DNA from: Eriocheir sinensis
Lineage: Eukaryota > Arthropoda > Malacostraca > Decapoda > Varunidae
Direction: 5' to 3'
DNA length: 64,000 bases
Assembly: GCF_024679095.1 (NCBI RefSeq)
Contig: NW_026111626.1
Location: 270,001-334,000, forward strand
Each line of letters begins with the position of its first letter. Positions within the stretch are counted from its first letter, which is position 1. The position numbers and the translations under genes are program-made. Positions 11,661 through 24,400 of this stretch are shown here, piece by piece. The notes under the pieces are model-generated. The model was not told the DNA's origin and did not search any database. It was given only the letters and a program-made list of their open reading frames with translations.

Positions 11661-11879
11661 CACAGCCAGCCAACCATCCACGTGTACATGCTTTTTGTTT
11701 GTTTGTTTTATGGACGAAGACTACGGACAATGAGACGCTCGTAAAACACTCTTATACTCCACCGGGACCTCAAGACCTGTATCGCAAATGGGTACGGTGG
11801 ATGAGTTTTTGGTGCGTGGAGAGCGAGAAAAACTGGATATGGAGGTGGGTGAGTGGAACGAGCTCAGCGGTACCCTTGT

Positions 11880-12410
11880 GATGGCGGCAAATGAGACTGA
11901 GAGTATAAAGGGAAAGGTACTGTAGGTGTGTTTATGAAGGGGATGATATGGTACACAGAATGGGTTAAGAAATAGTTCGTGTACGTTCATTAGGCCTTTT
12001 GCAGACACTTTATATCTCTGGAAAGGCAGGGTACTGGAGGTGTTTTTACGGGCGAGGATGTTATGACTAAGAAATGGTTCGTGCACGTTCTTTAGGCCTT
12101 TTGCAGACACTTTATATCTCTGGAAATGTATTGTAAGTGTGTTTATGGCCAAGGATGACATGGTGCAGATATAAGGTTAAGAAACGGTTCGTGCACGCTC
12201 AATAGGCCTTTTGCAGACTCCTAATATCTCTGGGAAGGTATTGTAGGTGTGTTTATGGACAAAAATGATACAGAATAGGCTAAAAATGGTTAGTGTACGT
12301 TCATTAGGCTTCTGCAGACTCCTAATATCTCTGGAAATGTACTGTGGGTGTGTTTGTGGCCAAGGATGACATGGTACACAGAATAGGTTAACCACAGCAG
12401 TGTTCCCCTC
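11880..12410. repeat. About 107-bp tandem repeat
   Basis: Units contain GTTCGTG(T/C)ACGTTC, TAGGCCTTTTGCAGAC, ATATCTCTGGAAA and GTGTGTTTATGG. The first motif recurs at about 11,974, 12,078, 12,187 and 12,290, a period of 103-110 bp. The minus-strand readings here are repeat by-products. Confidence 0.8.
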
Positions 12411-13216
12411 TTCCCTCCACGGCAGTTCCACACAACTCTTATGACACACTGCTGCCACCTTGATAAATCATGTATAATGTATTCATAATGTATAATTCAG
12501 CCTCGAGAATGCCAGACGATAGGGAGGGAAAGGAGGGGAAGGGCAGAACGGTGTGTATATTGAAGGAGAGTAATTTGTCCTGTTTTTCTGCACCTTCGTG
12601 ACTCAACAAAAGGAAAAAACTCATATCAATAGAAAAAAAAAAGAGAAAAGGGGGAAAAATTAGGAGGGAACGAAAGAATGAAAATAAGAAAATGAAACGA
12701 AAAGAACGAAAGAAAAGAAAAATGAAGAGAGGAGGAAGGATGATAAAGAAAAAGGGAAAGAAAGTGACAGAAAAAAAAGGTTAAATACATATATGAGAAA
12801 AAGTTTTAGTGATCAAGACGCCATTGGAAGATAAATAAGAGGGAACACAAGAAACAGAAACAGGTAAATAGATAAATAAAACAGCTAACATTTGAACGAC
12901 TACTCATGAAACGACCTCCACTAGAAACCAACACGGCGCTAAAACATAACCAAACAAATAAACTAATAAATAAACACCCAAAAAACACGCACAGCTAAAC
13001 ATTCTAATCCCCACACATAAAACACCAGCCGCATGCAATAGCCGCCCATCACGCCATTCATATAAACAGCTAAACAAATAAATGGAAAGATTAATATAAC
13101 ACGCGCATGTAAACAGTTTAATGGCTCGACATAAAGCACCACCTGTAGCCAGCACGCCGCTAGCATGATGCACTCCCCCATGACTCACGGAGCGGCGACC
13201 ACAGAGTTATACACTA
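12411..13216. other. Low-complexity spacer, no gene seen
   Basis: Contains an A/G-rich tract at 12,620-12,790, then AT-rich DNA with weak repetition of AACAGCTAAACA and AAATAAATA segments at 12,870-13,140. Short Cys/Phe-rich minus-strand frames here show no family signature. Confidence 0.6.
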
Positions 13217-13690
13217 GTCGCAGTGATTCCCAACCGGTGTGCCGCGGCACCAAGGGGTGCCGTGAGATCTTTTGAGGGTGCCGCCAAAATTCAGGGGAAA
13301 AAATTGCATTAACTTCACTCTCTCTGCTTCTGCTGCTGCTGCACAATTTAGCGATCGAATTTTCAACTTAGCTACTTTTCATTGAATTTGTATAATAATT
13401 TGTACTTATGGTAAATTACAATCCAGGAGAACAATACTAATTATATGATTTTGCTGTGTAATAATTGTCTGACATCAGTTTCATAAGTGATGCTAAATCT
13501 CTGCACAAGGGCATTCATCAAGTCAATGAAAAGATGGCGACAGTAAGATATGGATATGAAGGAAGGGCAATGGTTACGAGTTATTACTAGGACTGAAATC
13601 TTGTAAACTCTGCGGGGTTTTCTTGCGTTAGTTTAATTTTTTGCACTCGACTGCCTCTGCTGTATGTAATAAAACTACAATTAGGTAAAT
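13217..13690 (+). mobile_element. hAT-family terminal fragment (non-autonomous)
   Basis: The stretch starting CAGTGATTCCCAACC, followed by GGTGTGCCGCGGCAC and GGGTGCCG, is the widespread hAT-type terminus (CAGTG(G/A)TTCCCAAC). No matching inverted end (GTTGGGAATCACTG) is seen before the (CT)n tract at 13,691, so only one end is present and the right limit is arbitrary. No transposase reading frame is visible. Confidence 0.65.
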
Positions 13691-13691
13691 T

Positions 13692-13753
<62 letters not shown>
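13691..13753. repeat. (CT)n microsatellite
   Basis: About thirty uninterrupted CT dinucleotides. Confidence 0.95.
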
Positions 13754-13756
<3 letters not shown>

Positions 13757-13825
13757 ATTAAGTAATATGTATAGTGTTTTGATGTGTTTCTGTTAATATT
13801 TTTGAAACTATGAGGTTTGTGGAGA

Positions 13826-13968
13826 AACGAGAGGGAGGAGGAAGTGGAGGTGGAGGTGGAGGTGGAAGTGGAGGTGGAGATGGAGAAGGAGGAGGAGGTG
13901 AAGGTGGAGGTGAAAGTGGAGGTGGAGAAGGAGAAGGAGGAGGAGGTGAAGGTGGAGGAGGAGGTAAC
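13826..13968. repeat. GGAGGT/GAAGGA minisatellite
   Basis: Imperfect 6- and 12-bp G-rich repeats (GGAGGTGGAGGT and variants). One plus-strand frame reads Gly-rich and another Glu/Val-rich; the minus strand reads Pro/Ser-rich. All are by-products. Confidence 0.9.
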
Positions 13969-14039
13969 TTTATTCTCTTACAGTCCTCATATAAGGCAAC
14001 CACGAGGTCTGTTTTTTTTTCTTTTTAAAGGAGGAGGAG

Positions 14040-14450
14040 GAGGAACAAAGAAACACAAAGAGAGAACAAACAACAGCAGGCCTGCTGGTCCTTACGAGGC
14101 TGTTTGTGATAAGCTACACTAACTATCTAATCAAAGGTGGAAGATGAAGGACAGCAAAGGCGAAGGCCGTGGTGAGCAAATCAGGGAAGTAAAGTAACGG
14201 AACAGGCCTTACTGGCGAGCGTCGCAGGGCTCAGGGCTCCGGCAGGGCGCCTCGGCTCCCCCGGAGCGTCCACGGAGGTGTCGGAGATCCCGAGGGTCCG
14301 GGGGTTGGGGGGGCTTGAAGTGGCAGCAAGACATGCAGTTACTGACCTCTTATTAGCCAGACGACGCGTTAATGACACGTTCCAATGGAAGGTTCGACGC
14401 ATGGGGAGGTACAATTCCCCTAAGCAAGGCAAGTGTCATGCCAACTACGA
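14040..14450. repeat. Probable dispersed repeat, unclassified
   Basis: Begins near AACAGCAGGCCTGCTGGTCC, whose partial dyad and wording resemble a motif common in crustacean dispersed repeats (from memory, not checked). The following GC-rich stretch at 14,220-14,310 differs in composition from its surroundings. The minus-strand frame at 14,181-14,432 has no recognised domain. Confidence 0.35.
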
Positions 14451-14639
14451 TAAAAAACGAAAAATCCCAAAAAAATACAAAAACAAAAAATCCAAAAAAA
14501 AATGTCTTGTTTTGCTTTGTTTAAAGCGTCTTGTATGTTGGTATGGCGGGTCTTCTCTGGGGAGAAGGAGACTAACGCGTTCCAACATACAAAACCAGGA
14601 AAAGACGACATGGAAACACCGAGAGAAGGAAGGGGAAGA

Positions 14640-15120
14640 AGGGAACACCAGAAGAAGGAAAATGAAGAGAAGTAACACTAGAAGAAGGCATATGAAGTAA
14701 CACAAGAAGAAGGAAGTTGAAAAGAGTAACACAAGAAGAGGGAATTTGAAAAGAGTTACACAAGAAAAAGGAATTTGAAAAGATTTACACAGAAAGTATT
14801 GAAAAGAGTAACACAGAAGAAGGTATTGAAAAGAGTAACACAGGAAAAGGTATTGAAAAGAGTAACACAGAAAAAGGTATTGAAAAAAGTTACACAGAAG
14901 AAGGTATTGAAAAAAGTTACGCAGAAGAAGGTATTGAAAAGAGTAACACAGAAGAAGGTATTGAAAAAAGTAACACAGAAGAAGGTATTGAAAAGAGTTA
15001 CACAGAAGAAGGTATTGAAAAGAGTTACACAGAAGAAGGTATTGAAAAGAGTAACACAAGAAGAAGGAATTTGAAGATAAACAACACAAGAAGAAGAAAT
15101 GTGAAGTAACACCGGAAGGA
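14640..15120. repeat. 27-bp minisatellite
   Basis: The core unit is AGAAGGTATTGAAAAG followed by AGTAACACAG, repeated about a dozen times at 14,780-15,060, with shorter or diverged units on each side. Because 27 is a multiple of three, each strand reads as a 9-residue repeat (plus strand Lys/Val/Thr/Gln-rich, minus strand Phe/Leu/Cys-rich), and several frames are open at once. This is expected from the repeat and is not evidence of a gene. Confidence 0.92.
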
Positions 15121-15415
15121 AAATGCAGAGAAGTAACACTAGAAAAATGAAAATGGAAATGAAAAGAATCATCCACCTTTCGGCCCAAACCAACATCCCA
15201 AAATTATGGGCGAGTCTCTTCTGCGAGGAGGGCGGCTCGTTCAGACCCAGGAACACCAGAAAGGATGATAGAAACATCAAGAAAAGGAAAACAGAAAAGT
15301 CATCCACCTTTCGGCCCCTGGGGCCGCAGGGTGGGTGACGGGTGAATCTCCTCTGGGGAGAAGGAGGCTAACCCACAGAGTCAAGATAGAGGCTAGAGAA
15401 AGGAAATTAAATCAT
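15121..15415. repeat. Dispersed-repeat fragments between two minisatellites
   Basis: CATCCACCTTTCGGCCC occurs at about 15,170 and 15,303. CTCTGGGGAGAAGGAGGCTA at about 15,351 matches a near copy at about 14,556. The 27-bp array is thus bracketed by copies of one dispersed repeat. No gene is seen. Confidence 0.6.
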
Positions 15416-18400
15416 CGAGAATATCGATATTGAGGAGCAGATGAAAGCACATCGATATTGAGGAGCAGATGCAAGCACCTCGATATTGAGGAGCAGATGA
15501 AAGCACCTCCATATTGAGGAACAGATGAAAGCACATCGATATTGAGGAGCAGATGCAAGCACCTCGATATTGAGGAGCAGATGAAAGCACCTCCATATTG
15601 AGGAACAGATGAAAGCACATCGATATTGAGGAGCAGATGAAAGCACCTCGATATTGACGAGCACATGATAGAACCTCGATATTGAGGAGCAGATGAAAGC
15701 AACTCGATATTGAGGAGGAGATGAAAGCACCTTGATATTGAGGAGCACATGATACCACCTCGATATTGAGGAGCAGATGAAAGCAACTCGATATTGAGGA
15801 ACAGATGAAAGCCTCTCGATATTGAGGAGCACATGATACCACCTCGATATTGAGGAGCACATGATACCACCTCGATATTGAGGAGCACATGATACCACCT
15901 CGATATTGAGGAGCACATGATACCACCTCGATATTGAGGAGCAGATGAAACAACATCGATATTGAGGAGCAGATGATAGCACCTCGATATTTAAGAGCAG
16001 ATGAAAGTACCTCGATATTGAGGAGCAGATGAAAGCACATCGATATTGAGGAGCAGATGAAAGCACCTTGATATTGAGGAGCAGATGAAAGCACCTTAAT
16101 ATTGAGGAGCAGATGAAAGCACCTTAATATTGAGGAGCAGATGAAAGCATCTCGATATTGATGAACAGATGAAAGCACAACAATTTTGAGGAGCAGATGA
16201 AAGCACCTTCATATTGAGGAGCAGATGAAAGCACCTTCATATTGAGGAGCAGATGAAAGCACCTTGGTATTGAGGAGCAGATGTAAACAGCTCCATATTG
16301 ATTAGCAGATGAAAGCACCTCGATATTGAGAAGCAGATAATATAACCTAGATATTGATGAGCAGATGAAAGCAAATCGATATTGGGGAGCAGATGATAGC
16401 ACCTCGAAATTGATGAGCAGATGAAAGCACCTCGATATTAAGGAGCAGGTGAAAGCATATCGATACTGGAAAGCAGGTGAAAGCACCTCGATATTGAGGA
16501 GCAGATGAAAGCACCTCGATATTGAGCAGCAGATGAAAGCACCTCGATATTGAGGAGCAGATGAAAGCACCTCGATATTGAGGAGCAGATGAAAGCACCT
16601 CGATATTGAGGAGCAGATGAAAGCACCTTAATATTGAGGAGCAGATGAAAGCATCTCGATATTGATGAACAGATGAAAGCACAACAATTTTTAGGAGCAG
16701 ATGAAAGCACCTTCATATTGAGGAGCAGATGAAAGCACCTTCATATTGAGGAGCAGATGAAAGCACCTTGGTATTGAGGAGCAGATGTAAACAGCTCCAT
16801 ATTGATTAGCAGATGAAAGCACCTCGATATTGAGAAGCAGATAATATAACCTAGATATTGATGAGCAGATGAAAGCAAATCGATATTGGGGAGCAGATGA
16901 TAGCACCTCGAAATTGATGAGCAGATGAAAGCACCTCGATATTAAGGAGCAGGTGAAAGCATATCGATACTGGAAAGCAGGTGAAAGCACCTCGATATTG
17001 AGGAGCAGATGAAAGCACCTCGATATTGAGCAGCAGATGAAAGCACCTCGATATTGAGGAGCAGATGAAAGCACCTCGATATTGAGGAGCAGATGAAAGC
17101 ACCTCGATATTGAGCAGCAGATGAAAGCACCTCGATATTGAGGAGCAGATGAAAGCACCTCGATATTGAGCAGCAGATGAAAGCACCTCGATATTGAGGA
17201 GCAGATGAAAGCACCTCGATATTGAGGAGCAGATGAAAGCACATCGATATTGAGGAGCAGATGAAAGCACCTCGATATTGAGCAGCAGATGAAAGCACCT
17301 CGATATTGAGGAGCAGATGAAAGCACCTCGATATTGAGGAGCAGATGAAAGCACATCGATATTGAGGAGCAGATGAAAGCACATCGATATTAAGGAGCAG
17401 ATGAAAGCACATCGATATTGAGGAGCAGATGAAAGCACCTCGATATTGACGAGCACATGATAGCACCTTGATATTGAGGAGCAGATGAAAGCACCTCGAT
17501 ATTGAGGAGCAGATGAAAGCACCTCGATATTGAGGAGCAGATGAAAGCACCTCCATATTGAGGAGCAGATGAAAGCACCTCGATATTGAGGAACATATGA
17601 TACCACCTCGATAATGAAGAGCACATGAAACCACCTCCATATTGATGAGCAGATGAAAGCAGCTTGATATTGAGGAGCAGATGAAAGCACCTCGATATTG
17701 ATGAGCAGATGAAAGCACATCGATATTGATGAGCAGATGAAAGCACCTCGATATTGATGAGCAGATGAAAGCACCTCGATATTGATGAGCAGATGAAAGC
17801 ACATCGATATTGAGGAGCAGATGATAGCACCTCGATATTGATGAGCAGATGAAAGCACCTTGATATTGAGGAGCAGATGAAAGCACATCGATATTGAGGA
17901 GCAGATGAAAGCACCTTGATATTGAGGAGCAGATGAAAGCACATCGATATTGAAGAGCAGATGATAGCACCTCGATATTGATGAGCAGATGAAAGCACCT
18001 TGATATTGAGGAGCAGATGAAAGTACTCGATATTGATGAGCAGATGAAAGCTCCTTGATATTGATGACCAGATGAAAGCACAAGGATATTGAGGAGCAGA
18101 TGAAAGCACCTCTATATTGAGGAGCAGATGAAAGAACCTCGGTATTGAGGAGCAGATGAAAGCACATCGATATTGAGGAGCAGAATAAAGCACCTTGATA
18201 TTGAGGAGCAGAATAAAGCACCTTGATATTGAGGAGCAGATGAAAACACCTTGATATTGAGGAGCAGATGAAAGCACCTTGATATTGAGGAGCAGAATAA
18301 AGCACCTCGATACTGAGGAGCATTTGAAAGCACATCGATATTGAGGAGCAGATGAAAGCACCTTGATATTGAAGAGCAGATGAAAACATCTTGATATTGA

Positions 18401-21400
18401 GGGGCAGATGTAAACAGCTCCCTATTGATTAGCAGATGAAAGCACCACGATATTGAGGAGCAGATAATAGCACCTCGATATAAAGGAACAGATGAAAGCA
18501 CCTCGATATTGAGGAGCAGATGAAAGCACATCGATATTGAGGAGCAGATGAAAGCACCTCGATATTGAGGAGCAGATGAAAGCACCTCGATATTAAGGAG
18601 CAGATGATATCCCCTCAATTTTGGGGAGAAGGTGAAAGCACATTGATACTGAGGAGCATTTGAAAGCACATCGATATTGAGGAGCAGATGAAAACACATC
18701 GATATTGAGGAGCAGATGAAAGCACATCGATATTGAGGAGCAGATGAAATCACCTCGATATTGAGGAGCAGTTGATAGCACATTGATATTGAGGAGCAGA
18801 TAAAAGCACCTCGATATTGAGGAGCAGATTAAATCACCTCGATGTTGAGGAACAGATGAAAGCACCTCGATATTGAGGAGCAGGTGAAAGCACATTGATA
18901 TTGGGGAGCAGGTGAAAGCACATCGATACTGAGGAGCAAATGAAAGCACCTTGATATTGAGGAGCAGATGAAAGCACATCGATATTGGAGAGCGGGTGAA
19001 AGCACCTTGATATTGAGGAGCAGATGAAAGCACCTTGATATTGAGGAGCAGATGAAAGCACCTTGATATTGAGGAGCAGATGAAAGCACCTTGATATTAA
19101 GGAGCAGATGAAAGCACATCGATATTGAAGAGCAGATAAAAGCACATCGATATTGGGGAGTAGGTGAAAGCACCTTGAAACTGAGTAGCAGATGAAAGCA
19201 CCTCGATATTAAAAAGCAGGTGAAAGCACATCGATATGGAGGAGCAGATGAAAGAACCTTGATATTGAGGAGCAGATGAAAGTACCTTGATATAGAGGAG
19301 CAGATGAAAGCAATTCGATAATGAAGAGCATATGAAAGCACCTTGATATTGAGGATCAGATAAAAGCACCTTGATATTAAGGAGCATATGAAAGCACCTC
19401 GATATTGACGAACATATGAAATCACCTCGATATTGAGCAGCAGATGAAAGCACATCGATATCGAGGAGCATATGATTGCACCTCGATATTGAGGAGCAGA
19501 TGAAAGCACCTCGATATTGAGGAGCAGATGATAGCTCCTCGATATTGATGAGCAGAGGAAAGCACCTCGATATTGAGGAACAGACGAAAGTACATCGATA
19601 TTCAGGAAGAGATGAAAGCACCTCGATATTGAGAAGATGAAAGCACATCGATATTTAGGAGCAGATATTGAGAAGATGAAAGCATATCGATATTGAAGAG
19701 CAGATAAAAGCACGTAGATATTGATCAAAAGATGAAAGCACATCGATATTAAGGAGCAGATGAAAGCATCTTGATATTGAGGAGCAGTTGAAAGACCCTC
19801 GATATTGAGGAGCAGATGAAAGCACCTTGATATTGAGGAGCAGATGAAAGGACCTCGATATTGAGGAGCAGGTGAAAGCACATCGATATTGAGGAGCAGA
19901 TTAAAGCACCTCGATATTGACGAGCACCTGATAGCACCTCGATATTGAGGAACAGGTGAAAGCACCTCGATGTTGAGGAGGAGATGAAAGCACATAGATA
20001 TTGAGGAGCAGATGATAGCATCTCGATATTGATGAGCAGATGAAAGCACCTCGATATTGAGGAGCAGATGAAAGCACCTTGATATTAAGGAGTAGATGAA
20101 AGCACTTCGATATTGAGGAGCAGATGAAAGCACCTCGATATTAAGGAGTTGATGAAAGCACCTCGATATTGATGAGCAGATGAAAGCACCTCGATATAGA
20201 GGAGCAGGTGAAAGCACCTTGATATTGAGGAGCAGGTGAAAGCACCTTGATATAGAGGAGCAGGTGAAAGCACCTTGATATTGAGGAGCATGTGAAAGCA
20301 CCTTGATATTGAGGAGCAGGTGAAAGCACCTCGATATAGAGGATCAGGTGAAAGCACCTTGATATTGAGGAGCAGGTGAAAGCACCTTGATATTGAGGAG
20401 CAGTTGAAAGCACCTTGATACTGAGGAGCAGGTGAAAGCACCTTGATATTGAGGAGCAGGTGAAAGCACCTTGATATTGAGGAGCAGGTGAAAGCACCTC
20501 GATATTGATGAGCAGATGAAAGCACATCGATAATGAGGAGCAGATGAAACCATATCGATATTAAGGAGCAGATGATAGCACCTCGATATTGATGAGCAGA
20601 TGAAAGCACATAGATATTGAGGAGCAGATGATAGCACCTCGATATTGATGAGCAGATGAAAGCATCTCGATATTGATGAGCAGATGAAAGCACATCGATA
20701 TTCATGAGCAGATGAAAGTACATTGATATTAGGGAGCAGATGATAGCACCTCGATATTGATCAGCAGATGATAGCATATCGATATTGTGGAGCAAATGAA
20801 AGCACATCGATAATGAGGAGCAGATGAAAACACCTCGATATTGAGGAGCGGATGAAAGCATATCAATATTGAGGAGCAGTTGATAGCACCTCGATACTGA
20901 TGAGCAGATGAAAGCACCTCGATATTGAGAAGCAGATGAAAGCACCTCGATATTGATAAGCAGATGAAAGCACATCGATATTTGGGAGCATATGATAGCA
21001 CCTCGATATTGAGGAGCAGATGAAAGCACCTCGATATTGAGGAGCAGATGATAGCTCCTCGATATTGATGAGCAGAGGAAAGCACCTTGATATTGAGGAG
21101 CAGATGAAAGCACCTTGATATTGAGGAGCACATGAAAGCAAATCGATAATGAAGAGCAGATGAAAGCACCTTGATATTGAGGAGCACATGATAGATCCTC
21201 GATATTGAGGATCAGATGAAAGCACCTCGATATTGAGGAGCAGATGAAAGCACCTCAATATTAATGAGCAGATGAAAGCACCTCGATATTGAGAAGATGA
21301 AAGCATATCGATATTGAAGAGCAGATAAAAGCTCCTCGATATTGAGAAGATGAAAGCATATCGATATTGAAGAGCAGATAAAAGCACCTCGATATTGAGA

Positions 21401-24400
21401 AGATGAAAGCATATCGATATTGAAGAGCAGATGAAAGCACCTCGATATTGAGAAGATGAAAGCATATCGATATTGAAGAGCAGATAAAAGCTCCTCGATA
21501 TTGAGAAGATGAAAGCATATCGATATTGAAGAGCAGATAAAAGCACCTCGATATTGAGGAACAGACGAAAGTACATCGATATTCAGGAAGAGATGAAAGC
21601 ACCTCGATATTGAGAAGATGAAAGCACATCGATATTTAGGAGCAGATGAAAGCTCCTCGATATTGAGAAGATGAAAGCATATCGATATTGAAGAGCAGAT
21701 AAAAGCACGTAGATATTGATCAGAAGATGAAAGCACATCGATATTAAGGAGCAGATGAAAGCATCTTGATATTGAGGAGCAGTTGAAAGACCCTCGATAT
21801 TGAGGAGCAGATGAAAGCACCTTGATATTGAGGAGCAGATGAAAGGACCCCGATATTGAGGAGCAGGTGAAAGCACATCGATATTGAGGAGCAGATTAAA
21901 GCACCTCGATATTGACGAGCACCTGATAGCACCTCGATATTGAGGAACAGGTGAAAGCACCTCGATGTTGAGGAGGAGATGAAAGCACCTTGATATTGAG
22001 GAGGAGATGAAAGCACCTCGCTGTTGAGAAGGAGATGAAAGCATATCGATATTGAGGAGCACATGATACCACCTCGATATTGAGGAGCAGATGAAAGCAC
22101 ATAGATATTGAGGAGCAGATGATAGCATCTCGATATTGATGAGCAGATGAAAGCACCCCGATATTGAGGAGCAGATGAAAGCACCTTCATATTAAGGAGT
22201 AGATGAAAGCACTTCGATATTGAGGAGCAGATGAAAGCACCTCGATATTAAGGAGTTGATGAAAGCACCTCGATATTGATGAGCAGATGAAAGCACCTCG
22301 ATATAGAGGAGCAGGTGAAAGCACCTTGATATTGAGGAGCAGGTGAAAGCACCTTGATATTGAGGAGCATGTGAAAGCACCTTGATATTGAGGAGCAGGT
22401 GAAAGCACCTCGATATAGAGGAGCAGGTGAAAGCACCTTGATATTGAGGAGCAGGTGAAAGCACCTTGATATTGAGGAGCAGGTGAAAGCACATCGATAT
22501 AGAGGAGCAGGTGAAAGCACCTTGATATTGAGGAGCAGGTGAAAGCACCTTGATATTGAGGAGCAGTTGAAAGCACCTTGATACTGAGGAGCAGGTGAAA
22601 GCACCTTGATATTGAGGAGCAGGTGAAAGCACCTCGATATTGAGGAGCAGATGAAAGCACCTCGATATTAAAGAGCAGATGAAAGCATATCGATAATGAG
22701 GAGCAGATGATAGCACCTCGATATTGATGAGCAGATGAAAGCACATCGATAATGAGGAGCAGATGAAAGCATATCGATATTGAGGAGCAGATGATAGCAC
22801 CTCGATATTGATGAGCAGATGAAAGCACATCGATAATGAGGAGCAGGTGAAAGCACCTCGATATTGAGGAGCAGATGAAAGCACCTCGATATTGATGAGC
22901 AGATGCAAGCATCTCGATATTAAGGAGCAGATGAAAGCATATCGATATTGAGGAGCAGATGATAGCACCTCGATATTGATGAGCAGATGAAAGCATCTCG
23001 ATATTGATGTGCAGATGAAAGCACATCGATATTCATGAGCAGATGAAAGTACATCGATATTGGGGAGCAGATGATAGGACCTGGATATTGATCAGCAGAT
23101 GATAGCATATCGATATTGGGGAGCATATGAAAGCACATCGATAATGAGGAGCAGATGAAAGCACCTCGATATTGAGGAGCGGATGAAAGCATATCGATAT
23201 TGAGGAGCATATGATAGCACCTCGATACTGATGAGCAGATGAAAGCACATCGATATTTGGGAGCAGATGATAGCACCTCGATATTGATAAGCAGATGAAA
23301 GCACATCGATATTGAAGAGCAGATAAAAGCACCTCGATATTGATCAGAAGATGAAAGCACATCGATATTGAAGAGCAGATAAAAGCACCTCGATATTGAT
23401 CAGAAGATGAAAGCACATCGATATTAAGGAGCAGATGAAAGCATCTTGATATTGAGGAGCAGTTGAAAGACCCTCGATATTGAGGAGCAGATGAAAGCAC
23501 CTTGATATTGAGGAGCAGATGAAAGGACCTCGATATTGAGGAGCAGGTGAAAGCGCATCGATATTGAGGAGCAGATTAAAGCACCTCGATATTGACGAGC
23601 AACTGATAGCACCTCGATATTGAGGAACAGGTGAAAGCACCTCGATGTTGAGGAGGAGATGAAAGCACCTTGATATTGAGGAGCAGATGAAAGCACCTCG
23701 CTGTTGAGAAGGAGATGAAAGCATCTCGATATTGAGGAGCACATGATACCACCTCGATATTGAGGAGCAGATGAAAGCACATAGATATTGAGGAGCAGAT
23801 GATAGCATCTCGATATTGATGAGCAGATGAAAGCACCTCGATATTGAGGAGCAGATGAAAGCACCTTCATATTAAGGAGTAGATGAAAGCACTTCGATAT
23901 TGAGGAGCAGATGAAAGCACCTCGATATTAAGGAATTGATGAAAGCACCTCGATACTGATGAGCAGATGAAAGCACCTCGATATAGAGGAGCAGGTGAAA
24001 GCACCTTGATATTGAGGAGCAGGTGAAAGCACCTTGATATTGAGGAGCAGGTGAAAGCACCTTGATATTGAGGAGCATGTGAAAGCACCTTGATATTGAG
24101 GAGCAGGTGAAAGCACCTCGATATAGAGGAGCAGGTGAAAGCACCTTGATATTGAGGAGCAGGTGAAAGCACCATGATATTAAGGAGCAGTTGAAAGCAC
24201 CTTGATACTGAGGAGCAGGTGAAAGCACCTTGATATTGAGGAGCAGGTGAAAGCACCTTGATATTGAGGAGCAGGTGAAAGCACCTCGATACTGAGGAGC
24301 AGATGAAAGCACCTCGATATTAAGGAGCAGATGAAAGCATATCGATAATGAGGAGCAGATGAAAGCATATCGATATTGAGGAGCAGATGATAGCAACTCG

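Noticed and set aside
12904..13188. Cys/Phe-rich minus frames of 60-94 codons
   Set aside because: Two overlapping frames in AT-rich repetitive DNA with no family signature.
16851..18389. 512-codon minus-strand frame (and similar ones up to 25,768) as a repeat protein gene
   Set aside because: All three minus frames are open because the 28-bp unit lacks stops. The common ATTAAGG variant ends frames freely, and there is no start context or flanking gene structure.
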